A stretch of DNA of 64,000 bases. It comes from Balanoglossus misakiensis (Eukaryota; Hemichordata). Positions 53,951 through 64,000 of this stretch are shown here, one piece after another (position 1 is the first letter of the stretch; each line of letters opens with the position of its first letter). The position numbers and the translations under genes were made by a program. The notes under the pieces are model-generated. The model was not told where the DNA came from and ran no database searches. It saw nothing but the letters and a program-made list of their open reading frames with translations. The stretch covers positions 5,704,001 to 5,768,000 of the forward strand of contig CM082584.2 in the NCBI GenBank assembly GCA_040954595.2, read 5' to 3'.

Positions 53951-55248
53951 ACACGATTTTAGCAACTTTAGGATTAAGTGCTTCAAAGTATGGGTTGGCA
54001 TGGAAACGACTGAAAGAGGAAGAGTGCTCAGTGCTGAAACCTTCACATGCACGTGGTAGAAAGGTAGAAAAGTATACTGGTACTTCTAAAACACCGCGCA
54101 CAGAACCAAAAAGGCTGGCCAATTAATGTGGCATTTAATACTTTAAAAATTCTTATTGCTGCCTGCAAATATCTACTCAGTCCAAGTTTATTGTCCACCT
54201 CCTCATATCATATTGCGTCATCAATGAATTAGAGCCATGACGAGTCTATCACCACTGAGGCTGTTCCCATGCACCATGTACTTGCATTCACCCATATTAA
54301 AGTCCGCAGAAAATATATGTCCCTTTTTAACTGGGGGAAGGGGGGGGGGCAGTGGATTTTGTGAGAACAGCATGGCTATTCAATCAATGTTGCTCTCCTC
54401 ACAACAGGTGTTCCACTGATCCCTCCAAATTCAGCTTCCCAGAAGGTGAACAAGCTTTCTTCCTCCTCAAGTAGTTGTGTAATGTTTTTCAGGAGGAGTC
54501 ATTATAATTTTTTGCCTGTCTAAGGGTGAGGGGGTCGATCATCATTTTTTGGTCCTGGGTGAAGGAGGGGGGTCAGGGTCTGCCTAATTTTGAAAAACTG
54601 ATGACACAAACTTGCCGCCCTCCCCAGCCGTAAAAACTGAACGGTCTCTAATGTATTTCTCCATTTTTTTTAGGTTTCCATGTTGATTCGCACTTTCAGT
54701 TCATATCACTTTGATACATGCAACCATTTCAAGTTTACATGTATAATAATGACGGACGCACGAAATACACTACCCAGACTCTCTAAACATACTCACACCT
54801 AACCCACTCTAGTTTAGTCTCCATTCCCATTCAACCTAGCCTGCATTCCAACTACCACATCCAAATGCATACACACACACAATACAGGTCAATTTTACAT
54901 GAGTAGCGGTTCATGTACTTTATTGGATGCACTGAAAAATTTACCCCGCACCAAAACCCAGAGAAAAAACCCTTTTGTCAGGATACGGGGAAAAATTCTC
55001 TGGGAAAGCGTAGGTACTATTCATCAAGTTTGCAAATAATTGTATTGTAAATTAAAGCTTCCAGAAAACCTAACTTTTAAATGAACATGCTAATCTGCCC
55101 TACAAAAAAGTAGAATGAGAATTATTTCTCAAATTAATAATATCAAGCTAAATTTTGCGTTGAAAGTTTAAGGTAAATTTACAAATAAAAGTTCATCACT
55201 GAATGAATAGTGTTCTCAGTAAATCATAACAAGTTTGGTGTTATGCAA

Positions 55249-56064
55249 TCTAGAAAACTTAAAAAAAAATAAAGTAAATACCACTATGTAAAGTTTTATA
55301 TTGTTCAAAAAAGTGTAAATAATGTGTTGCCTGTAAGCCATAGCTGTATGGGCTCAATCCCCTTCAATTTTTGAGCAAATTCACTGTTAATATGCTCCCC
55401 CTATAAACAAAATGTGCCTATATGGCTTCTGCAAACACATTATTTTGGTACTATTAAAGAAAAAATTCATCAAAAATAAAAGTACTGTAAACACTCACAC
55501 AATAATGAAAATTACTTGAAGATTTCAATCAAAAGCAAATTAAAACCCCATCTGATATAGCCACTGTTTGGGGGTCTTCATAAAAGACTCCCAAACAGGG
55601 AGGAAAAGGGACACAGAGATGAATGTTAAAAAACTGAAAAAACTGCTAGTGTATAAAATCTAGAAAACCTTTTTTAAAATAAAGTAAATACCACTATGTT
55701 AAGTTTTATATTGTTCAAAAAGTTACTTGATAGTGTCAATCAAAAGCAAATTAAAACCCCATCTGATATAGCCACTGTTTGGGGGTCTTCATAAAAGATC
55801 CCCAGACATGGAGGAAAAGGGGCACAGGGATGAATGTTAAATAACTGAAGAACTTCAAGTGTATAAAATCTAGAAAACTTTTTTAAAAATAAAGTAAATA
55901 CCACTATGTAGTTTTATATTGTTCAAAAAGTGTAAATAAATGTGTTGCCTGTAAGCCATTGCTGCATGGGCTCAATCCCCTTCAATTTTTGAGCAAATTC
56001 ACAGTTAATATGCGCCCCCTATAAACAAAATGTGCCTATATGGCTTCTGCAAACACATTATTTT
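55249..56064. repeat. Interleaved A-B-A-B-A local duplications
   Basis: Unit A (TCTAGAAAACTT...AAAGTAAATACCACTATGT...GCAAACACATTATTT) is full at 55249-55445 and 55867-56064 and truncated at 55660-55724. Unit B (ATCAAAAGCAAATTAAAACC...ACTGTTTGGGGGTCTTCAT...) is at 55511-55659 and 55722-55866. Each pair is about 95% alike by eye, so the region arose by recent tandem duplication of an A+B module. Unit B echoes again, weakly, near 56330-56405 (GAGGAAAAAGGACACAGACA). Confidence 0.85.
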
Positions 56065-56571
56065 TGAACTTATAAAGAAAAATATTCATCAAACACACAC
56101 ACAAAATGTTATATAAAAATACCTAACAATGTGAAGCAGACACAAAATCATAAACATATATACCGGTATATCAAACTGTTGAACACTACACAATGAACTG
56201 ATCCCAGGAAACTATACTGGACTTGAAGGATCTATTGCAATTGTTTCACATCATTTAAGTCTGGCTATTCAAATGCTATGTATATGGTATTATCAAATAT
56301 ATTGCAAATTGAATCCTTCTCATCTGTTATAGCCATTGGAAAAATTTCATCTACGACATACCCCCAACAACCGAGGAAAAAGGACACAGACACTGAGACG
56401 AATGTTCAATGTTCAAACATACAGACATACACAGATTAAAACACCTGCAAAAAAACATGCATTAAATATTAAAAATATTAAAAAAACTAGCCCATGCATA
56501 CACATACACATACACACTCACACATTATTTATTTATAACGTGGAAAAGTACACTCAGGATTTGCGACGGAC

Positions 56572-56812
56572 GTGCAAAATAAATTACTTGAAGATGGACT
56601 GCAATCTTGTGACTTCTTCTGCAAGGGTGGTGAACCAGCTTCATCCGACAACAAAATGCAACCCCAGACACGCGAAGAGTACGTCAGAGAGTACTCCGAT
56701 CGACTGCAATCTTGTGACTTCTTCTGCAAGGGTGGTGAAACAGCTTCATCCGACAACAAAATACAACCCCCGACACGCGAAGAGTCAGCTAGAGAATACT
56801 CCGAGACACCCA
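56572..56812 (+). repeat. Two-copy 105-bp in-frame repeat with open reading frame
   Basis: GACTGCAATCTTGTGACTTC starts a 105-bp unit at 56597 and again at 56702. Because 105 = 35 codons, one frame reads LQSCDFFCKGGE.ASSDNK twice with only conservative changes. This frame (from 56572) runs 113 codons into the first 92-bp minisatellite units and then stops. I do not recognise the peptide. No splice sites or start context support a gene, but the preserved frame is unusual. Confidence 0.5.
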
Positions 56813-59187
56813 AAGAACTTGAAAATTCAAATGTGAATCCAGAACTTCAACCACAGCAATCACAGATGCCAGAAGACAACCAGGGTGTGCTCCCAGACAC
56901 CCAAAGAACATGAAAATTCAAAATATGAATTCAGAACTTCAACCACGGCAATCACAGATGCCAGAAGACAACCAGGGTGTGCTCCCAGACACCCAAAAGA
57001 TTGGAAAATTCAAAATATGAATTCAGAAATTCAACCGTGGCAATCACAGATGCCAGAAGACAACCATGGAGTAACTCCCAGACACCCAAAAGATTTGAGA
57101 ATTCAAAATATGAATTCAGAAATTCAACCGTGGCAATCACAGATGCCAGAAGACAACCAGGGTGTGCTCCCAGACACCCAAAGAACATGAAAATTCAAAA
57201 TATGAATTCAGAAATTCAACCGCGGCAATCACAGATGCCAGAAGACAACCAGGGTGTGCTCCCAGACACCCAAAAGATTAGAAAATTCAAAATAGGAATT
57301 CAGAAATTCAACCGTGGCAATCACAGATGCCAGAAGACAACCAGGGTGTGCTCCCAGACACACAAAAGATTTGAAAATTCAAAATATGAATCCAGAAATT
57401 CAACCGCGCCAATCACAGATGCCAGAAGACAACCATGGAGTAACTCCCAGACACCCAAAAGATTTGAGAATTCAAAATATGAATTCAGAAATTCAACCGT
57501 GGCAATCACAGATGCCAGAAGACAACCAGGGTGTGCTCCCAGACACACAAAAGATTGGAAAATTCAAAATATGAATTCAGAAATTCAACCGTGGCAATCA
57601 CAGATGCCAGAAGACAACCATGGAGTAACTCCCAGACACCCAAAAGATTTGAGAATTCAAAATATGAATTCAGAAATTCAACCGTGGCAATCACAGATGC
57701 CAGAAGACAACCAGGGTGTGCTCCCAGACACCCAAAGAACATGAAAATTCAAAATATGAATTCAGAAATTCAACCGCGCCAATCACAGATGCCAGAAGAC
57801 AACCAGGGTGTGCTCCCAGACACCCAAAGAACATGAAAATTCAAAATATGAATCCAGAAATTCAACCACAGCAATCACAGATGCCAGAAGACAACCAGGG
57901 TGTGCTCCCAGACACCCAAAGAACATGAAAATTCAAAATATGAATTCAGAAATTCAACCGTGGCAATCACAGATGCCAGAAGACAACCAGGGTGTGCTCC
58001 CAGACACACAAAAGATTTGAGAATTCAAAATATGAATTCAGAACTTCAACCGTGGCAATCACAGATGCCAGAAGACATGAACCAGGGTGTGCTCCCAGAC
58101 ACCCAAAAGATTTGAGAATTCAAAATATGAATTCAGAAATTCAACCGTGGCAATCACAGATGCCAGAAGACAACCAGGGTGTGCTCCCAGACACCCAAAA
58201 GATTTGAGAATTCAAAATATGAATTCAGAACTTCAACCGTGGCAATCACAGATGCCAGAAGACAACCAGGGTGTGCTCCCAGACACACAAAAGATTTGAA
58301 AATTCAAAATATGAATTCAGAACTTCAACCGTGGCAATCACAGATGCCAGAAGACATGAACCAGGGTGTGCTCCCAGACACCCAAAAGATTTGAGAATTC
58401 AAAATATGAATTCAGAAATTCAACCGTGGCAATCACAGATGCCAGAAGACAACCAGGGTGTGCTCCCAGACACCCAAAAGATTTGAGAATTCAAAATATG
58501 AATTCAGAACTTCAACCGTGGCAATCACAGATGCCAGAAGACAACCAGGGTGTGCTCCCAGACACACAAAAGATTTGAAAATTCAAAATATGAATTCAGA
58601 AATTCAACCGTGGCAATCACAGATGCCAGAAGACAACCAGGGTGTGCTCCCAGACACCCAAAAGATTAGAAAATTCAAAATATGAATACAGAAATTCAAC
58701 TGTGGCAATCACAGATGCCAGAAGACAACCAGGGTGTGCTCCCAGACACCCAAAAGATTTGAAAATTCAAAATATGAATTCAGAAATTCAACCGTGGCAA
58801 TCACAGATGCCAGAAGACAACTAGGGTGTGCTCCCAGACACCCAAAGAACATGAAAATTCAAAATATGAATCCAGAAATTCAACCACAGCAATCACAGAT
58901 GCCAGAAGACAACCAGGGTGTGCTCCCAGACACCCAAAGAACATGAAAATTCAAAATATGAATTCAGAAATTCAACCGCGGCAATCACAGATGCCAGAAG
59001 ACAACCAGGGTGTGCTCCCTGACACCCAAAAGATTAGAAAATTCAAAACATGAATTCAGAAATTGAACCGTGGCAACCACAGATGCCAGAAGACAACCAG
59101 GGTGCGCTCCCAGACACCCAAAAGATTTGAAAATTCAAAATATGACTTCAGAAATTCAACCGTGGCAATCACATATGCCTAATACAT
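56795..59187. repeat. 92-bp minisatellite, about 25-26 units
   Basis: The unit GTGCTCCCAGACACCCAAAA...GAATTC...GAATTCAGAAATTCAACC...CAATCACAGATGCCAGAAGA recurs at 92-bp steps (GTGC at 56887, 56979 and onwards), with a few 89-95-bp variants and a subfamily reading AACCATGGAGTAACTCCCAG. 92 leaves remainder 2 on division by 3, so every reading frame cycles through three peptides (CSQTPKRFENSKYEFRN, QNMNSEIQPWQSQMPEDN, VLPDTQKI-stop). This explains the ladder of overlapping open frames on both strands; they are not genes. Confidence 0.95.
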
Positions 59188-59292
59188 TTACTAAAATCCA
59201 AGATAATCAATAAAACTATAAAATTCCCAGACACAAAAAATGCATCTCCATAAAAAAAGTTTTGAGCAATAACAAGTCTTGTCACTGCTCTA

Positions 59293-59541
59293 CACAAATA
59301 AACAAATAAACAAACAAACAAACACACTACATTATACATGCGTACCTGTACACTAACGCATACTTAGGTAGACTACATTTCATTGAATACATCCATGCAT
59401 ACACACACACACAAACATACATACATACCCGGGTACATGCATATATACACACCCACCCACCCACCCACTCGAATGAATGAATGAATGAATGAATGAATGA
59501 ATGAATGAATGAATGAATGAATGAATGAATAAATAAATAAT
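59293..59541. repeat. Compound microsatellites: (AAAC)n, (CA/CATA)n, (CCCA)n, (GAAT)n
   Basis: Consecutive simple tracts: AAACAAACAAAC near 59300-59326, ACACACACAAACATACATAC near 59400, CACCCACCCACC near 59450, and a clean (GAAT)n at about 59470-59530 ending in (AAAT)3. Confidence 0.93.
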
Positions 59542-59650
59542 TAGCAGCCTTGAGAGGGGCCCAAGCATATGGACCAAAATACAAGGTGGTCAAGGGTCCC
59601 GCCAATGTAAAAAAAAAAAAATACCAACAAAATTTTGATGCCAATGTGAT

Positions 59651-59950
59651 CCAATGAGGGTCAAAGGTCAGGGGATAATCCCCAAATTTGGCTTTTCATT
59701 TTGGTGCCATTAACATGGGCTCATTGCTGGCCCTAAAATTAGACATGCACTTATCCAATGAGGGTCAAAGGTCAGGGGATCTTATCCAATGAGGGTCAAA
59801 GGTCAGGGGATAATCCCCAAATTTGGCTTTTCATTTTGGTGCCATTAACATGGTCTCATTGCTGGCCCTAGAATTAGACATGCACTTATCCAACGAGGGT
59901 CAAAGGTCAGGAGATCTTATCCAATGAGGGTCAAAGGTCAGGGAAAATCC
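59651..59950. repeat. 135-bp tandem repeat carrying five DR1-type half-site pairs
   Basis: The unit ATCCAATGAGGGTCAAAGGT...CCCCAAATTTGGCTTTTCAT...GACATGCACTTATCC repeats with a 135-bp period (59658, 59793 and 59928). GGGTCAAAGGTCA occurs at 59658, 59762, 59793, 59897 and 59928. This is a DR1 arrangement (two AGGTCA-like half-sites, 1-bp spacer), as bound by HNF4/RXR-class receptors; function here is inference. Confidence 0.85.
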
Positions 59951-60960
59951 CAAAAGTTGGCTTTTCATTTTGGTGCCATTAACTTTGGCCATTAAACTTC
60001 TATTTCTACTACATTACCAAATCAAACTTTCAAAATGTACAATACTAGTAAATCATGCTATATCAAGTTCAATATAGAAAAAAGAGAGAGAGAGAGCAAG
60101 TTGAACAATTTAACTGTTCATTGTCATGTTTGCTTTCTAACACAACTGTTTTTTTCCCAATACAGAAATAATGTTGTAATCCCCTTTTCAGTTTACCATT
60201 TAGCTTTTTATGTTGGTGCAATTATATGCGCTGTAATTACGGCTAAATGGTAAACACCTGAAGGCTGCTGTTTCCAGTGCAATTATATATAGTGCTAATT
60301 TACACAGTGCAAATATTACGCGCAATGCTTATTGTGACTATAGGACCCAACAACCTTCAGGTTATGCTAAACAAATTGTAATGATAATTTTGGAGTGTAA
60401 GAAAGCAACAGGATGGGATTCATTAGAAAATAGTTTATTTCAAAGGCAAACTTGAAGCAGAATTAAGGGCACACTGAAATGTACACGTTGCAATTTAATA
60501 TTAACCCGCTCCCTCTCTCTGTCTGTGTGACACAATTACAACAATTGGAATATCAATCATAAGAAACTGAGGAAGGGATTGATCAATGTTCAATTGCATC
60601 CAACGGGAGGTCAGTTCTTTTCTTGAAATGGCAAAGAAATCAAAGTTGGTTTAAGGCAGGGATAATTAATACAGCCATCAGTCCGGGGAAACTGCACTCC
60701 ATCAGATGTACTGGCTTTCGTATTCATACACGTTTCCTCTTCTTTCCTATGAACAGAAAGAGGGCATTAAACTTACCTTGCATTGATTTATCATAGCAGC
60801 TGAGAGACATTTAACTTTCACACAGAAATAAAAATCGCATCAAGGACACAGCGGTCCCATTTAGGAATTACACAGGAAAAGTAACACATAGGAATACACA
60901 TGTACAGACAGACAAACAGACATACAGATAGATCTACAGGCAATGACTGACTGACCTACA

Positions 60961-61190
60961 AGCTGTCAGTGGCATAAGTTCTATACATACATACATACAT
61001 ACATGTACATACATACATACATACATACATACATACATACATACAGGCAAACGGACATACATACATACGAGTATAGACATACAAACATACATGCAGACAG
61101 ACAAACAAACAGACATACATACATACATACATACATACATACACATACATACATACGTAGACATACATACATACATGCAGACAGACGCTA
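60961..61190. repeat. (CATA)n-rich microsatellite with CAGA interruptions
   Basis: Runs of ACATACAT interrupted by GCAGACAGACAAAC words. The CMYV and HTYI-type open frames on both strands are repeat artefacts. Confidence 0.95.
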
Positions 61191-61238
61191 CCGATCCCAT
61201 AAGGTCACACTGGTATATAATAATACACCAACTGGGAC

Positions 61239-61321
61239 CTAAAAATGTCCTGTCAGCTCCATCCTGATGAAGAAGTTCATGGCTTCTGTGAGTTGCTCCT
61301 CTTTGGCTCCCAGCGTTTCAA
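61239..61321 (-). CDS. Candidate orphan terminal exon of an unidentified gene
   Basis: On the minus strand, an acceptor CACTTCAG|TTGAAACG opens an 83-nt stretch reading (V)ETLGAKEEQLTEAMN then FFIRMELTGHF and stop (TAG at 61241-61239). The composition is protein-like and unlike the surrounding microsatellites. The rest of the gene would lie further right (61322 onwards) or outside the window, but I found no convincing upstream exon before 64000. I do not recognise the peptide. It could be a chance open stretch or a decayed exon. Confidence 0.3.
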
Positions 61322-63026
61322 CTGAAGTGATGATTTCCATTTACACCGAAGTCTTTACTTTCTTTATTGTTTTATTTCATGACATAACATTGTAACAGGG
61401 CTCCAGACATGAATAATCAGAACAATATCCGCATGGTCGGATCCCAATATTGGATCATACAGAGACAAAAATTAATTGACATACACCTACATCAGAGAAC
61501 ATCATGTTTGTATGAAGTCAGAATATTCAAGCATGGTCGACTGATGCCTCTGTTTTAATGTTTTTTTTTAAAAAAAGATGGCTGCCTCTTGGCCATACTG
61601 GATCAAAAGGGCAAAATAAATTGATGTACATTTGCATAGTTTTAATGAAATTTGGGTTGTCATATTAGAATAATTGTACCATATGCCCCACATATGCTGT
61701 TTGCAGCTTTAATGTTACCTTTGAACTCTGCTCGTCTGCTTAATGAATACTGGTACATACAAATTCATGAAGTTGGTAGATGTTGATCATCAGAAACTGT
61801 CCTGTAAAACAATTAAAAATAGCTATTATATATTTTTGTGTCAAAAAGCAGTGGTTAAATATGGCAGATGATCTGGACAATACAATATGTCATTCTATAT
61901 ACTGTCATCCATGAGGTCAACCAAATCCTAATTAAGAATATCTTATATTACCTTTGAACTCTTCTTGATTGCTTAAGACTGCATGCACACATATCTAGTT
62001 TAGAAGATGTTGATCATCAGAGATGAACTGATATCTGCAAACAATGAAAAATATCTTAAAGTATTTTTGTGCCAAAGAAACTGACAGTAAAATGTATCTA
62101 TGGACAAGATCTCCTGTCTTTGTGAACCATACAAGATGCCATACTGTTGTTCGGGAATGTATGGACAAATATTCTTGGGACATTCAGATTTTCATTATGG
62201 TCTTTGAATGTAAGGTTCCTGAATGGCCGGTCACAGAAAATTAATTTGCATACTCACACCACTGGAATCATGTTACCTGGTTACCAGCTTGGCATCAGGG
62301 CAGGAGGATACATTGCATCATGGGCTGGAGGATTGCTGCATCATGGAAATCTGAAACTAATGAGAAAAATTTGTGTAAATAGACAATTCTAACTGATCGA
62401 CCTCTACGAACTGCAACTTGGCTGCTACCATACCCCAAAACCTGCAACAAATAATAAATAGTAAATATTAATTCATTATCATAGACTGGGCGGGTTTTAT
62501 GTTACCTATGCTATGTAATTACATTGTGTTGCATCTCTCATCTGTTGGTTGATGCACATTATCCATCGTAAAACACTTGAATCTGATAAACTTATTTAAT
62601 TACCCAATAGATGAACATAACTATACAAAGTAAAAAAAATCAACGTCAATGACACAGTTCCATGAGGGACTAAAAATTCTACAAATCATCAATAAATTAT
62701 TACCACATTAGTTATCACCTTTCTACTTATAATGTATATTACAATTGATATACAATACCTTTCCCTAGTTTTAGCTCCTAACTTGAAAATCATCTTTACA
62801 ATTTACAGTCCTACAAAGTGTACAAACCATTAATGGGCTTTTCAGTAGTTATTCCCTAAACTCATTCATAAATAATAACTAAATTATACTTAATTGTTTG
62901 TTATCATAATCATCATCATTTTACTTATCATAATCATTATCATCACCATTATTAGTTTATTTATTATCATAATCATCATCATCATCACTTTCTTATCATC
63001 ACCATTATTAGTTTATTTGTTATCAC

Positions 63027-63059
<33 letters not shown>

Positions 63060-64000
63060 TACAATCATCATCATTACCCTCATTGTTATCACCATTATTA
63101 TCGTCGTCATTATTACAGCAACATTACAACCATCAATGCCACAACCGTAACCATCAGTATTAACAATTAACATCAAAACTGCAACCACCATCACCAACAT
63201 TACAGGAATGAAATAAACAAATCAAATGACCCACAAAAATCAGTAACTTTCAACCAAAGACATTCTCCAAAGTCTATAGTCTCTCGTTTATTAATCTAGC
63301 TGTTTTATTTTCTTAATGTTAATAATTATCACTATGTAAATCAGTAAATCTAAGAATATTGCAAACTGTCAAATAATAATTATTAATAAGCATAGCTGAT
63401 ATTATACACCAGTAATTCTGTATGTTGATTTACTAAATTACTGCAATTTCCCAAACAGACAGGCGTATACATGTTTCTATGTAAATTGTTTTCCAACACA
63501 AAAGAGTGCTCACTTCATTGCCAAAAGGGGGGGGGGGAGACAATGAGCTGTTGGTGTAACTGACTGGATGGTATTCAACACAATAAAAACATAGGTACAT
63601 ATCTGAAATACAAATTCTACTTAATGCAATAATATATTAATCAAAGAATCTGGAATAAAAGGTAAAATGCAAGTAACACTGAGTGAAAAAGGTTATATTT
63701 AAAACAACTAATAAAAAGACACCAATTCCATATATATAAATCATAATGGTAACACACATAATGATGCAGCATTTTTATACTGTTGGTACTAAAAACTTAT
63801 TCACAAAATTATACTACATTGGTACCAATCAATACTCTGAGTGAGTGGTTGCGTATACATGTACAGTATGTCATGTTTGTGTGTGCAAGGTATGTCTTGT
63901 TTGCGAGTGCAAGGTATTGACATTCCCAAATCTGACTGGCCAGGTCAGAATGGGGAAACCCATATTTTCACAAAATTATGCAACTCATTTGATTATTATA
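61322..64000. other. AT-rich sequence, no gene recognised
   Basis: This holds a (TCA)n/(ATTATC)n-rich stretch and a G-run (63529-63537). If the 61239-61321 exon is real, this would be its intron. No open frame has splice context or family resemblance. Confidence 0.45.
62905..63195. repeat. (ATC)n / ATTATC imperfect microsatellite
   Basis: Interspersed ATCATC, ATTATC and ACCATT words with a pure (ATC)10-like core near 63025-63058. The Ser/Ile-rich and Met-rich open frames here derive from it. Confidence 0.92.

Larger units (their letters stand above)
53454..55248. other. Upstream of the macro-TIR gene; repeats, no gene seen
   Basis: This should contain the 5' non-coding exon and promoter of the macro-TIR gene, but the donor cannot be placed. 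Two transposon fragments (53706 and 53901) are listed separately. The rest has a G-run (54341-54349), polypurine stretches and no exon with recognisable sequence. Confidence 0.4.

Noticed and set aside
56977-57744. 255-aa open frame, the longest in the window
   Set aside because: It runs through a 92-bp minisatellite that shifts frame every unit. The peptide is just the three phase-translations in rotation, and comparable frames appear in both directions.
56795-59187. Repetitive secreted or mucin-like protein gene
   Set aside because: The 92-bp period is not divisible by 3, stops appear each third unit, and there is no signal peptide or splice framework.
62894-63200. Ser/Ile-rich and Met/Val-rich open frames
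   Set aside because: Products of the (ATC)n microsatellite on the two strands.
59500-64000. tRNA or rRNA genes
   Set aside because: I looked for A/B-box and cloverleaf patterns and conserved rRNA words by eye and saw none; a covariance-model scan would be needed to exclude diverged tRNA-derived SINEs.

Overview
The window is eukaryotic, from an invertebrate animal. Every recognisable gene is split into many short exons with GT..AG introns. Six genes can be assembled exon by exon, each with continuous phase from ATG to stop. Long arrays of simple and satellite repeats and short inverted-repeat transposons fill the rest. TRIM23, TRAPPC13, SGT, mitochondrial CLPP and LRRC40 are ordinary metazoan orthologues. 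A marine deuterostome or lophotrochozoan is a reasonable guess, but the sequence alone does not settle the phylum. There are no bacterial features such as operons, Shine-Dalgarno sites or CRISPR arrays.

Layout. 1-13151 is an uninterrupted satellite of an 88-bp unit (about 149 copies, with multi-unit block duplications), ending in a (TGTA)n microsatellite. 13310-15917 is the TRIM23 3' flank with small transposon remnants. TRIM23 (-, 15918-21759) and TRAPPC13 (+, 22068-27638) lie head to head across about 308 bp. SGT (-, 29804-35223) follows tail to tail with TRAPPC13 and head to head with CLPP (+, 36366-38828). CLPP converges on LRRC40 (-, 39781-45330). Upstream of LRRC40, on the same strand, is a 12-exon gene (-, 46931-53453) for a macro-like domain followed by three TIR domains. 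From 53.5 kb to the end the window is mostly repeats: nested duplications (55.2-56.1 kb), a 92-bp minisatellite (56.8-59.2 kb), a 135-bp repeat carrying DR1-type nuclear-receptor half-site pairs, microsatellites, and one orphan candidate terminal exon at 61.2 kb.

How the genes relate. The five conserved genes are housekeeping functions: ubiquitin/ARF signalling, membrane trafficking, tail-anchored-protein chaperoning, mitochondrial proteolysis and an LRR scaffold. They share no single pathway. The order and orientation TRIM23(-) TRAPPC13(+) SGT(-) is the one I know from human 5q12 (TRIM23, TRAPPC13, SGTB), so this is retained ancestral microsynteny. The macro-TIR-TIR-TIR gene is the least ordinary coding feature and the best candidate for an undescribed system. 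It joins an ADP-ribose-type binding fold to domains whose relatives hydrolyse NAD+ or scaffold innate immune signalling.

Exon boundaries were placed by eye from splice consensus, reading phase and similarity to known family members. Individual junctions may be off by a few bases, and no database search was possible.
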